Under the pieces are notes generated by a model. That model was given only the letters and a program-made list of their open reading frames with translations. It did not search any database and was not told the origin of the DNA. From Pseudomonadota bacterium (GTDB lineage Bacteria; Desulfobacterota; JAPLJL01), in NCBI GenBank assembly GCA_026388615.1, contig JAPLJL010000268.1, positions 1 to 7,964 on the forward strand: a stretch of 7,964 bases of DNA, written 5' to 3'. Numbering within the stretch: position 1 is the stretch's first letter; every line of letters starts with the position of its first letter. The position numbers and the translations under genes are program-made. Of the stretch, positions 1 through 6,592 are shown one piece after another.

Positions 1-653
1 ACCGCCGCCGCGATTTTCTGGGTGGTGAGGATGTTGCGGCTGGTGGTGAGGGAGCCCTTGGGAAAACCGGTGGTCCCGGAGGTGTAGAAGATTCCCACCG
101 GTTGGTCCGGATCGAGGTTGATCGGTTTCAATTCCGGCGAGCTTTCCCGGGTCAGACGGTCAAGGGAGATAAAGCCTTCTCGGCTTTCGGCTTCCGGGCC
201 GGCCATGACCCACTGCGTGATCGAGGGGACGCGGGCCTTCTCCCGGATATTGCTGTCGAAAACGTAGGCGTCGGTGATCATGGTCCGGGCCCCGGAGTTT
301 TCCACGATGTAGCGGATTTCCCGGCCCTTGAGCATGTAGTTGAGCGGGACGGCGACCGCCCCGATCCGCATGACGGCGGTGATGATCATGTAGAGATCAA
401 TGTTATTGGAAGTGCAGACCGCCACGGTTTCCCCGGGCTTCACTCCCAGCGGCCCGGTCAGGGAATGGCAGACGCGGTTGATGAACTCCCGCCCCATCCG
501 CTGGTTCAGCCGGGCGCCGTTCAGGGCATGGTACTGGAGCGGTTCCTCCAGGTGAATCGTCTCCACTTCTTCGTCATAGACCTCGGCCAGGCGTTCCTGG
601 AGATTGGCCATGGTCAGGTTCTTGGTCAGGGCGAAACGGATTTTTTTGAACAT
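1..653 (-). CDS. AMP-dependent acyl-CoA synthetase/ligase, N-terminal part (runs off the left edge)
   Basis: I translated the minus strand from ATG at 653-651; 217 residues are visible with no stop. The protein begins MFKKIRFALTKNLTMANLQ. Residues 190-200 read YTSGTTGFPKG, the ATP/AMP-binding P-loop of the ANL superfamily (acyl-CoA synthetases, NRPS adenylation domains, luciferase). Before it lies the usual N-terminal fold, including TSNNIDLYMIITAVMRIGAV around residues 80-100 and a PLNYMLKGREI-type segment typical of FadD-like fatty-acid or aryl CoA ligases. Family knowledge: such enzymes adenylate a carboxylic acid with ATP and then transfer the acyl group to CoA. The substrate cannot be read from this half. 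The start is supported by a GAGGGG Shine-Dalgarno sequence about 4 nt upstream. The gene is transcribed divergently from glyS. Full-length relatives are about 500-560 aa, so more than half lies outside the window. Confidence 0.93.
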   Translation of the reverse strand, partial: MFKKIRFALTKNLTMANLQERLAEVYDEEVETIHLEEPLQYHALNGARLNQRMGREFINRVCHSLTGPLGVKPGETVAVCTSNNIDLYMIITAVMRIGAVAVPLNYMLKGREIRYIVENSGARTMITDAYVFDSNIREKARVPSITQWVMAGPEAESREGFISLDRLTRESSPELKPINLDPDQPVGIFYTSGTTGFPKGSLTTSRNILTTQKIAAA

Positions 654-667
654 TTCCCCTCGCTTTT

Positions 668-696
668 TATTTACGGGATTATTTCCAGCTTTTCAA
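668..696 (-). promoter_or_regulatory. Possible sigma70-type promoter for the acyl-CoA synthetase gene
   Basis: On the minus strand TTGAAA (plus 691-696) is followed after 17 bp by TAAATA (plus 668-673). The -35 is good, the spacing is ideal and the -10 is weak. Transcription would start near 661, leaving only about 8 nt that include the Shine-Dalgarno sequence, which is short but possible. The phased CCGGCCGG palindromes begin 8 bp upstream of the -35. Position and spacing are the only support. Confidence 0.35.
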
Positions 697-703
697 TTTA
701 TCC

Positions 704-753
704 CCGGCCGGGCGCGATTGCAAGCCGGCCGGCAACCGGCGGGATCCGGCCGG
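704..753. promoter_or_regulatory. Three CCGGCCGG palindromes phased at 21 bp in the divergent promoter region
   Basis: The 8-bp perfect palindrome CCGGCCGG occurs at 704-711, 725-732 and 746-753, so starts are exactly 21 bp apart, about two helical turns. The 13 bp between copies are unrelated to each other, so this is not a simple 21-bp tandem repeat. The array lies in the 200-bp gap between the divergent acyl-CoA synthetase and glyS genes, next to the putative -35 of the former. Same-face phasing is what an operator array for a dimeric regulator would look like, but no regulator is identified. It could also be a chance outcome of GC-rich sequence or a degenerate repeat. Confidence 0.4.
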
Positions 754-853
754 GTGGAAGTGACCCTGGATATATTGTATATTCATTACCCCGGGTTTGG
801 GGCTTTTCGTCCCTTGAATTTTTCCCGGTTTCTGCTTAATTGATACTTCGACT

Positions 854-2965
854 ATGGCAACGCGAGACCTTCTAAACGAGACGCGAGACCTTCTGGTCGA
901 GATCGGAACCGAGGAGATCCCGGCGGCCTACCTGGTCCCAGCGCTTTCCGCCTGGCAGAAGAAGATTGAGGATGAGTTCAAGCAGGCTTTGATCAGTTAT
1001 TCCCATACCGATTCAAAACCCGACATCAAAACCTTCGGGACACCCCGACGGATGGTGCTGCGGGTATCGAATGTAGGAGAGAGACAGTTTATTTTTGGAG
1101 AGACAACATCGGGACCCTCCCTGGCGGTGTCCTTCGACGCGGAAGGCAAGCCCACCAAGGCAGCACTCGGTTTTGCGCGGTCGCAGGGTGTGGAGGTTAA
1201 GGACCTGATCACCATTGATACAAATAAGGGAAAATATCTCGCGGTGAAGAAACAGGAAGGGGGGAAACCCGCGGCTCCGATCATCGCCGAGATCATCTCC
1301 CGGACCATCCCGGGCATTCCCTTCCCGAAGACCATGCGCTGGGGGGAGGAAAAGTCGGCCTTTGTCCGTCCGATCCACTGGATCCTCGCGCTCTTCGGTG
1401 AAGAGGTCCTGCCGATCTCGGTCGGGACGCTCGCGGCAGGCCGGAAGACGCGGGGCCATCGGTTCCTGTCCCCGGCGGAGAAAGAGATCCGGAATCCCGC
1501 GGAATACTTGGCCTGGGCCCCTTCGGCCTCCGTGATCCTTGATCCGGCTGAGCGGATGGAGATGGTCAAGCGGGAGGTGGAAGAAGCGGCCGCCAAGGCC
1601 GGGGGACGCGCCGTTGTTCGTCCGAAGCTCATCCAGGAAGTGGCCAACCTGGTGGAATACCCGCGGGTGATCGTGGGGGACTTTTCCGCGGAGTTCACCC
1701 GCCTGCCCCGGGAAGTAATCATCGCGGCCCTGGAAAATCATGAGCGTTGCTTCGCGGTGGAAAAGCCCGACGGCACCCTCCTCCCGCGTTTCATCGCGGT
1801 CCTGAACAATATCCCCCGAGATTTAAAGCCGGCGATCAACGGCTACGAGCGGGTGATGCGGGCGCGTCTCTCGGACGCGAACTTTTTCTACCGGAAGGAT
1901 CTGGAGATTCCCCTGGCCGAACGGGCCAAGCGATTGGAGGGGGTGGTTTTCCATTCGCGCCTGGGCACGGCCGCGGCCAAGGTGCAACGCTTTACCCGGC
2001 TGGCGCTCTTTTTGGCCCACCGGTTCTGGCCGGAGGAGGAAGACCGGGTCACGCGGGCCGCCTTCCTGGCCAAGGCCGACCTGGCCAGCGAGATGGTGGG
2101 GGAATTCCCCGAATTGCAGGGGGTGATGGGTTCGGAATACGCCCGGAAGCAGGGGGAGGATCCGGAAGTGGCCCGGGCGATCTTCGAACATTACCTCCCG
2201 CGTCACGCCGAAGACCGCCTGCCCGAATCCCGGACCGGGATCCTGGTGGGCCTGGCCGACCGGGCGGACACGATCGCCGGGTTCCTGGCGGTTGGGATCA
2301 AGCCCTCAGGCGAGGCTGACCCCTTTGGGACCCGCCGGCACACCCTGGCGATCCTGAACATCCTGCTCGGCCGGGAGATGTCCCTCCCCCTTTCCGAGCT
2401 TTTCGGCGAGGCGCTGAAAAACCTCGCGGGGGCGGCGCGCTTTTCCGAACCCGAAGTGAAGACGGAGATTCTCAATTATTTTCAGACCCGGCTTCGGGGG
2501 ATCTTCCTGGCCTCGGGGGCGACTTACGATTCGGTGGAAGCGGTTCTCGCGGCCGGGTCGGACGATCCTTACGACGCCAAGCTCCGGCTCGCGGCGCTCT
2601 CCCAGTTCCGCTCCCGCCCCGAATTTGAAAAACTGGCCAGCGCCTGCAAGCGGGCGGTCAACATTATCAAGGATTTTACCAAGGCGGAGGTCAACCCTGC
2701 CCTCCTGGCCGAACCTGAAGAAAAAGAACTTAATCAGGTTATTGGAAAACTGGAAATTGAAGTGGATCATTTTTTCAAGCAAAATGATTACGCCGGGGTC
2801 TTATCCCAGCTTTTAGTTTTAAAGGATCCGGTGGATAGATTCTTCGATAAGGTTTTGGTCATGGCTCCAGACCGGGAACTTCGGGAAAACCGGCTGGCGC
2901 TGCTCTTCCGGATATCCCGGATCTTCCGCCGGGTCGCGGATTTTTCCAAACTGGTTTTGACCTGA
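854..2965 (+). CDS. glyS: Glycyl-tRNA synthetase beta subunit
   Basis: This 703-aa protein is the beta chain of the bacterial alpha2beta2-type glycyl-tRNA synthetase. The beta chain binds tRNA-Gly while the alpha chain (GlyQ) carries the aminoacylation site. Family signatures include LLVEIGTEEIPAAYL near the N terminus, MRWGEEKSAFVRPIHWILALFGEE around residues 160-180, the central block SEMVGEFPELQGVMGSEYA, then LADRADTIAGFLAVGIKPSG and DPFGTRRHTLAIL. A C-terminal DALR-like anticodon-binding region ends with ELRENRLALLFRISRIFRRVADFSKL. The length is close to the usual ~690 aa. ATG 854 is the only usable start: the frame upstream is closed by TGA at 815-817 and contains no ATG, GTG or TTG. No Shine-Dalgarno sequence precedes it. 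Residues 3-16 are a 7-residue duplication (TRDLLNE/TRDLLVE). No glyQ lies beside it; the upstream gene is a divergent ligase. It is followed by ppdK on the same strand. Confidence 0.96.
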   Translation: MATRDLLNETRDLLVEIGTEEIPAAYLVPALSAWQKKIEDEFKQALISYSHTDSKPDIKTFGTPRRMVLRVSNVGERQFIFGETTSGPSLAVSFDAEGKPTKAALGFARSQGVEVKDLITIDTNKGKYLAVKKQEGGKPAAPIIAEIISRTIPGIPFPKTMRWGEEKSAFVRPIHWILALFGEEVLPISVGTLAAGRKTRGHRFLSPAEKEIRNPAEYLAWAPSASVILDPAERMEMVKREVEEAAAKAGGRAVVRPKLIQEVANLVEYPRVIVGDFSAEFTRLPREVIIAALENHERCFAVEKPDGTLLPRFIAVLNNIPRDLKPAINGYERVMRARLSDANFFYRKDLEIPLAERAKRLEGVVFHSRLGTAAAKVQRFTRLALFLAHRFWPEEEDRVTRAAFLAKADLASEMVGEFPELQGVMGSEYARKQGEDPEVARAIFEHYLPRHAEDRLPESRTGILVGLADRADTIAGFLAVGIKPSGEADPFGTRRHTLAILNILLGREMSLPLSELFGEALKNLAGAARFSEPEVKTEILNYFQTRLRGIFLASGATYDSVEAVLAAGSDDPYDAKLRLAALSQFRSRPEFEKLASACKRAVNIIKDFTKAEVNPALLAEPEEKELNQVIGKLEIEVDHFFKQNDYAGVLSQLLVLKDPVDRFFDKVLVMAPDRELRENRLALLFRISRIFRRVADFSKLVLT
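860..901 (+). repeat. 21-bp in-frame tandem duplication inside the glyS N terminus
   Basis: Units 860-880 and 881-901 differ at 3 of 21 bases; the first 14 bases (ACGCGAGACCTTCT) are identical. They encode TRDLLNE and TRDLLVE. Family members normally have a single xxDLLxEIGTEEIP segment, so the first copy is extra and the second is the conserved one. Confidence 0.85.
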
Positions 2966-3000
2966 TTATGTTTCTTTCTTTAAATTCTTTTCGTTACTAA

Positions 3001-3087
3001 TGTAGGGGCGGCCCTCCCTGGCCGGTCTTGCTCGGCTCGGGCAGGCCGCGGCCGCCTGGCAGGGAGCCCATAAAGGGCTCCCCTACA
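3001..3087 (+). repeat. TGTAGGGG...CCCCTACA dispersed hairpin element, copy A (glyS-ppdK gap)
   Basis: This 87-bp GC-rich element has perfect 8-bp terminal inverted repeats (TGTAGGGG/CCCCTACA). It contains a perfect 8-bp hairpin, GGGAGCCC-ATAAA-GGGCTCCC, at 3062-3082, and other short palindromes such as GGCCGCGGCC. Its reverse complement matches 6112-6201 closely: 3001-3045 pairs with 6157-6201 with one mismatch. It resembles the REP/MITE-like non-coding dispersed repeats of many environmental genomes. There is no transposase inside and no clear target-site duplication. It lies between glyS and ppdK and could attenuate or stabilise a joint transcript. Confidence 0.85.
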
Positions 3088-3168
3088 AAAAAGAAAGGAT
3101 AAATTCAAATGAAAGCCAAGAAAGTCAAAAAATCCCGGAAAACCCGGGTTACCCGGGCTAAGAGTCCA

Positions 3169-3180
3169 AGGAGGAAAAAG
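3169..3180 (+). promoter_or_regulatory. Strong Shine-Dalgarno sequence favouring the ppdK start at 3181
   Basis: AAGGAGG lies about 6 nt before ATG 3181. The upstream in-frame ATG at 3109 has only AGAAAGGA at about 10 nt. A CCCGGG-TTA-CCCGGG hairpin at 3143-3157 sits between the two starts. This favours 3181 as the main start without excluding 3109. Confidence 0.6.
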
Positions 3181-5865
3181 ATGGAAGGCAAGACCAAATA
3201 CGTGTATTTCTTCGGCGGCGGCAAGGCTGACGGCAAGTCCGAGATGAAGAATCTCCTGGGCGGCAAGGGGGCCAACCTCGCGGAAATGACCAACCTCGGG
3301 ATCCCGGTGCCCCCCGGATTCTCGATCTCGACCGAGGTCTGCACTTATTACTACCAGAACAAGAATTCTTATCCTCCCGGTTTACGACAAGAGGTGGAAG
3401 AGGCGCTCCGGAAGATGGAAAAGCTCCTGGAGCGGCGGTTCGGCGACCCCGACAATCCCCTCCTGGTTTCAGTCCGCTCCGGGGGCCGGGCTTCCATGCC
3501 GGGCATGATGGACACGATCTTGAACCTGGGGCTGAACCGGCTCGCGATCAAGGGGCTGACCAAAAAGAGCGGCAACCGGCGCTTCGTCCTGGACAGCTAC
3601 CGGCGGTTCATCCAGATGTACGGGGAAGTGGTGATGGGGGTCAAGAGTGACGTCCTGGAAGAGATCCTCACCAATTTGAAAAAAGAGAAGGGCAAGGCCA
3701 AGGATACCGATCTGACCGCCGAGGACCTGGAGATCCTGATCGACCGGCTCCGGACCGCGGTGGAAAAGGAATCGGGCCACTCCTTCCCGGACAACCCCGA
3801 CGACCAGCTCTGGGGGGCGATCGGGGCGGTGTTCGGCTCCTGGAATAACCCCCGGGCGATTACCTACCGCGCCCTGAACAAGATCCCGGACGAATGGGGG
3901 ACGGCGGTGAACATCCAGTCGATGGTCTTCGGCAACCTGGGCGATTCCAGCGCCACCGGGGTGGCCTTTACCCGCAATCCCGCCACCGGGGAAAAACTGT
4001 TCTACGGGGAATTCCTTCCCAACGCCCAGGGCGAGGATGTGGTGGCGGGGATTCGCACCCCCCAGCCGATCACCCGGGCTCAGAAGCAGCCCAAGGATGC
4101 CGAATCCCTCGATGAACTGATGCCCAAGGCTTTCAAGGAGCTGGAAGGGGTTTACCAGAAGCTCGAGAAGCATTACCGCGACATGCAGGATATCGAGTTC
4201 ACGATCGAGGACGGCCGGCTCTGGATGCTCCAGACCCGCCGGGGCAAGCGCACCGCCGGCGCGGCGGTGCGGATCGCCGTGGAGATGGTGGATGAGGGCC
4301 TGATCAAGCCGGAGGAAGCGGTGGCCCGGGTGACCCCGGACCAGCTCTCGCACTTCCTCCATCCCGCCTTCGATCCCAAGGAAAAGAAGGATGTCCTGGC
4401 CAAGGGCCTGCCCGCTTCCCCGGGGGCGGCGGTGGGGATGGTGGTCTTCAACGCCGAGGATGCGGAGCAGTGGGCCAAGGATAAGAAAGATGTCATCCTG
4501 GTCCGGGTTGAAACCTCGCCCGACGACATCCACGGGATGAACGCGGCCCAGGGCATCCTGACCGCCCGCGGGGGGATGACCTCGCACGCGGCAGTGGTGG
4601 CCCGGGGGATGGGGAAATGCGCGGTGGTCGGCTGCGGCGCGCTGGAGATCGATTACGAAAAGGGTCTTTTCCGGGTGGGCGACCGGGTGATCAAGCAGGG
4701 CGATTTTATCAGTCTGAACGGTTCCACCGGCGAGATAATTATGGGCAAGCTGAAGAAGACCGATCCCGACCTTTCCAGCCCGGAATTTGCCCGCTTCATG
4801 AAGATTGTGGATAAGGTCCGCACCCTCGGGGTCCGGACCAACGCCGATACCCCCCGCGACTGCCGGAAAGCCCGGGAACTCGGGGCCGAGGGCATCGGGC
4901 TCTGCCGGACCGAGCACATGTTTTTCGCGCCCGATCGGATCCCCGCGGTCCGGGAGATGATCATGGCCGAAGACGAGGCCGGCCGCCGGGTGGCGCTCAA
5001 GAAGATTCTGCCGATGCAGCGGGGCGACTTTGTGGAGATCTTCCGGGTGATGGAAGGCTTGCCGGTCACAATTCGGCTCCTGGATCCGCCCCTGCATGAA
5101 TTCCTACCCAATACCGAGGCGGATATTCAGGAACTGGTCCAAACCTCGGGGATTCCGGCCGAACGGTTGAAAACCAAGCTCCTCGCCCTGCATGAGGCCA
5201 ATCCCATGCTCGGACACCGGGGCTGCCGGTTGGGGATCACCTTCCCGGACATGTATGAAATGCAGGTGCGGGCCATTGCCGAGGCGGCCGCCCAGCTCAT
5301 CCGGGACGAGAAACTGGATGTCCGCCCCGAGATCATGATCCCCCTGGTCGGGGACTGGAAAGAGCTCAAGATCCTGCGGGACCTGACCAAGCAGACGGTG
5401 GAGAAGGTCCAGGAGGAAATGAAAACCAAGTTCGATTACCTGATCGGGACGATGATCGAGCTGCCCCGGGCCGCCCTCACCGCCGACAAGATCGCCGAAT
5501 ACGCCGAGTTTTTCTCCTTCGGGACCAACGACCTGACCCAGACCACCTGGGGTTTATCCCGGGACGACGCCGGGAAATTCCTGGGCGCCTACTTGAAGGC
5601 TGGTATCTTCAAGGTCGATCCCTTCGCCTCTCTGGATCAGGAGGGGGTGGGACAGCTGATCAAGATGGGGGTGGAAAAGGGCCGGAAGGTCCGCCCCAAG
5701 CTCAAGGTCGGGATCTGCGGGGAGCATGGCGGGGATCCGGCTTCCGTCATTTTCTGCCACGAGGCCGGTCTTACTTATGTCAGTTGCTCTCCTTTCCGGG
5801 TTCCGATCGCCCGGCTTTCCGCCGCCCGGGCCGCGATCGGTGCGGGGACGGGGGAAGGCGACTAA
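3181..5865 (+). CDS. ppdK: Pyruvate,phosphate dikinase
   Basis: The enzyme reversibly converts pyruvate, ATP and phosphate to phosphoenolpyruvate, AMP and pyrophosphate in the cytoplasm. Numbering is from ATG 3181 (894 aa; relatives are about 870-910 aa). An N-terminal ATP-grasp domain (about 1-350) starts YVYFFGGGKADGKSEMKNLLGGKGANLAEM and has VSVRSGGRASMPGMMDTILNLGLN near residue 100. The swivelling phosphohistidine domain has GGMTSHAAVVARGMG, with catalytic His469. The C-terminal PEP/pyruvate TIM barrel includes GCRLGITFPDMYEMQVRAI, SFGTNDLTQTTWG and CGEHGGDPASVIFC with catalytic Cys846. All key residues are present, so it should be active. An in-frame ATG at 3109 would add a 24-residue Lys/Arg-rich tail that family members lack; I prefer 3181 for its Shine-Dalgarno sequence. 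The gene follows glyS and is flanked by inverted TGTAGGGG elements. An intrinsic terminator lies about 100 bp downstream. Confidence 0.96.
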   Translation: MEGKTKYVYFFGGGKADGKSEMKNLLGGKGANLAEMTNLGIPVPPGFSISTEVCTYYYQNKNSYPPGLRQEVEEALRKMEKLLERRFGDPDNPLLVSVRSGGRASMPGMMDTILNLGLNRLAIKGLTKKSGNRRFVLDSYRRFIQMYGEVVMGVKSDVLEEILTNLKKEKGKAKDTDLTAEDLEILIDRLRTAVEKESGHSFPDNPDDQLWGAIGAVFGSWNNPRAITYRALNKIPDEWGTAVNIQSMVFGNLGDSSATGVAFTRNPATGEKLFYGEFLPNAQGEDVVAGIRTPQPITRAQKQPKDAESLDELMPKAFKELEGVYQKLEKHYRDMQDIEFTIEDGRLWMLQTRRGKRTAGAAVRIAVEMVDEGLIKPEEAVARVTPDQLSHFLHPAFDPKEKKDVLAKGLPASPGAAVGMVVFNAEDAEQWAKDKKDVILVRVETSPDDIHGMNAAQGILTARGGMTSHAAVVARGMGKCAVVGCGALEIDYEKGLFRVGDRVIKQGDFISLNGSTGEIIMGKLKKTDPDLSSPEFARFMKIVDKVRTLGVRTNADTPRDCRKARELGAEGIGLCRTEHMFFAPDRIPAVREMIMAEDEAGRRVALKKILPMQRGDFVEIFRVMEGLPVTIRLLDPPLHEFLPNTEADIQELVQTSGIPAERLKTKLLALHEANPMLGHRGCRLGITFPDMYEMQVRAIAEAAAQLIRDEKLDVRPEIMIPLVGDWKELKILRDLTKQTVEKVQEEMKTKFDYLIGTMIELPRAALTADKIAEYAEFFSFGTNDLTQTTWGLSRDDAGKFLGAYLKAGIFKVDPFASLDQEGVGQLIKMGVEKGRKVRPKLKVGICGEHGGDPASVIFCHEAGLTYVSCSPFRVPIARLSAARAAIGAGTGEGD

Positions 5866-5870
5866 CAATT

Positions 5871-5898
5871 GACGATTGTCGATTGACGATTGACGAAT
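5871..5898 (+). repeat. Four-copy 7-bp tandem repeat after ppdK
   Basis: The units are GACGATT, GTCGATT, GACGATT and GACGAAT, starting 5 bp after the ppdK stop. This is a short microsatellite-like tract in the 3' untranslated region. No function can be assigned. Confidence 0.7.
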
Positions 5899-5927
5899 GA
5901 AAACCAAAAGGAAATAAATGTGTAGTT

Positions 5928-5943
5928 GCCCGATTAATCGGGC
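5928..5943. repeat. Perfect 16-bp palindrome
   Basis: GCCCGATTAATCGGGC is fully self-complementary. It could be an operator half-site pair or a transcript hairpin, but a loopless palindrome folds poorly as RNA. It lies 63 bp after ppdK and just ahead of the intrinsic terminator. Confidence 0.6.
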
Positions 5944-5961
5944 GTATTCATGTCTTGCGCA

Positions 5962-5993
5962 GGGGAGCCGTTCTACCGGCTCCCTTTTTTTTT
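5962..5993 (+). terminator. Intrinsic terminator of ppdK
   Basis: Stem GGGAGCCG (5963-5970) pairs with CGGCTCCC (5977-5984) across the loop TTCTAC and is followed directly by nine T residues (5985-5993). This is a textbook rho-independent terminator placed about 100 bp after the ppdK stop. Confidence 0.88.
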
Positions 5994-6004
5994 CTTAAAA
6001 ATAT

Positions 6005-6034
6005 CCCCTCCCTGTTGAGGGAGGGGGAGGGGGA
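6005..6034. repeat. CCCCTCCCT/AGGGAGGGG hairpin with G-rich tail
   Basis: A perfect 9-bp stem (6005-6013 with 6018-6026) closes a GTTG loop and continues into a further G-rich run to 6033. Similar Pu/Py hairpins are common dispersed repeats in GC-rich environmental genomes. There is no coding potential. Confidence 0.6.
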
Positions 6035-6047
6035 GAGTTTCATTGCT

Positions 6048-6080
6048 TCGTCCTTCCGGTTTCGTATTTCGTCCTTCCGG
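6048..6080. repeat. Direct repeat of TCGTCCTTCCGG
   Basis: The 12-mer occurs at 6048-6059 and again ending at 6080 (TTTCGTCCTTCCGG). The second copy runs into the left arm of the dRS3-like hairpin at 6075-6093. It may mark an old insertion junction of that repeat family. Confidence 0.5.
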
Positions 6081-6098
6081 ACCCGATCCGGAATCCAG
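6075..6098. repeat. dRS3-like hairpin, copy 1 (degenerate)
   Basis: TTCCGGA (6075-6081) and TCCGGAA (6087-6093) form a 7-bp stem with a 5-nt loop, followed by the family tail TCCAG. It belongs with the copies at 6275 and 7128, sharing the layout (A)TTCC...GGAA(T)-CCAG. Confidence 0.6.
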
Positions 6099-6111
6099 AT
6101 TCTTCTAAAAA

Positions 6112-6201
6112 TGTAGGGGAGCCCCTCCGTGGGCTCCCTTTTTAGGGCGGCCGCCGCCTGCCCGAGCCGGGCAAGACCGGCCAGGGAGGGCCGCCCCTAC
6201 A
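6112..6201 (-). repeat. TGTAGGGG...CCCCTACA dispersed hairpin element, copy B (inverted relative to copy A)
   Basis: This 90-bp element has the same perfect TGTAGGGG/CCCCTACA ends as 3001-3087, in opposite orientation. The hairpin GGGAGCCC (6117-6124)/GGGCTCCC (6131-6138) is followed by TTTTT, so it can also work as an intrinsic terminator read left to right. The segment 6157-6201 matches the reverse complement of 3001-3045 with one mismatch; the part after the hairpin diverges, with small length changes. Confidence 0.85.
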
Positions 6202-6274
6202 CCTTTAGCAAAGAGTGGATTGGCGAAGGGGGCAGCGAAGGATCTCTATTTTTTACACTACTCACATCATTGTC

Positions 6275-6299
6275 ATTCCCGTGCAAACGGGAATCCAGG
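6275..6299. repeat. dRS3-like hairpin, copy 2
   Basis: ATTCCC (6275-6280), 8 nt, then GGGAAT (6289-6294) fits the ATTCCC-N8-GGGAAT definition of the Neisseria dRS3 repeat. The stem extends to 8 bp (ATTCCCGT/ACGGGAAT) with a GCAA tetraloop, followed by the tail CCAG. Such repeats occur in many phyla, so resemblance does not imply Neisseria. Confidence 0.75.
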
Positions 6300-6354
6300 C
6301 TTTTTAATTCCCATCCCTTTCAAGATCAAATTTCCCCCCTTTTTCCGTCTCGTT

Positions 6355-6384
6355 TTGCATTCCTTCTCGAGCCAGGGCTATAAT
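6355..6384 (+). promoter_or_regulatory. Likely sigma70 promoter of the HicB-like/ParE operon
   Basis: A perfect -10 TATAAT (6379-6384) lies 18 bp after TTGCAT (6355-6360), a partial -35. The start codon of the first operon gene is 26 bp downstream of the -10. The surrounding AT-rich patch differs from the GC-rich flanks. Confidence 0.55.
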
Positions 6385-6409
6385 AATATTCATACCCCGA
6401 AGGAAATAT

Positions 6410-6583
6410 ATGCTGAAAAAATTCACCGCGGTTATCACCAAAGAAGAAAAATGGTATGTCGCCCGATGCGTGGAACTGGGCGTGGTCAGTCAGGGCAAGG
6501 CCATCAAAGAAGCACAGGTCAATTTGAAAGAAGCGGTCGGGCTTTATATCGAGAGTTTCGAGACAGATGACCTTCCGCATTAG
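6410..6583 (+). CDS. Short HicB-like (UPF0150-type) protein, putative antitoxin
   Basis: This 57-aa protein starts MLKKFTAVITKEEKWYVARC and continues with a VELGVVSQGKAIKEAQVNLKEAVGLYIESF block. That is the HicB/UPF0150 pattern: a beta-strand opening with a WYVARCVELG-type core, then a G-K/T-x-x-EA helix leading to EAVxLYIE. Family knowledge: HicB proteins neutralise HicA mRNA interferases with a partly degraded RNase-H-like fold. Longer members add a C-terminal DNA-binding domain, which this one lacks. The start has GAAGGA about 5 nt upstream and a TATAAT promoter. Its TAG stop (6581-6583) is embedded in the TAGGAGGT Shine-Dalgarno sequence of the next gene, so translation is coupled. No HicA lies next to it; its partners here are a small antitoxin-like gene and a ParE-type toxin. 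Family assignment is by motif recognition only. Confidence 0.8.
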   Translation: MLKKFTAVITKEEKWYVARCVELGVVSQGKAIKEAQVNLKEAVGLYIESFETDDLPH

Positions 6584-6592
6584 GAGGTATTT

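Noticed and set aside
102..839. Plus-strand open frame of 245 codons over the left region
   Set aside because: It overlaps the acyl-CoA synthetase on the other strand, which has diagnostic motifs. The plus-strand product has no family features and runs through the divergent promoter region.
654..853. Possible T-box leader controlling glyS
   Set aside because: I found no T-box consensus (GGGTGGNACCGCG-like), no specifier-stem layout and no terminator before 854. CGGGTGGAAGTGACC is only superficially similar.
3469..5097. Long minus-strand open frame (542 codons) opposite ppdK
   Set aside because: It is antisense to a clearly conserved gene. Its His/Gly/Pro/Leu-rich composition reflects GC-rich complement bias, and it shows no recognisable domain.
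6129..6383. 84-codon plus-strand open frame in the repeat region
   Set aside because: It is built from the TGTAGGGG element and a dRS3-like hairpin, with no Shine-Dalgarno sequence and repeat-derived peptide content.
6220..6570. 116-codon plus-strand frame overlapping the HicB-like gene
   Set aside because: It starts inside repeats and crosses the promoter and the HicB-like gene out of frame; the 57-aa frame has the family motif and ribosome site.
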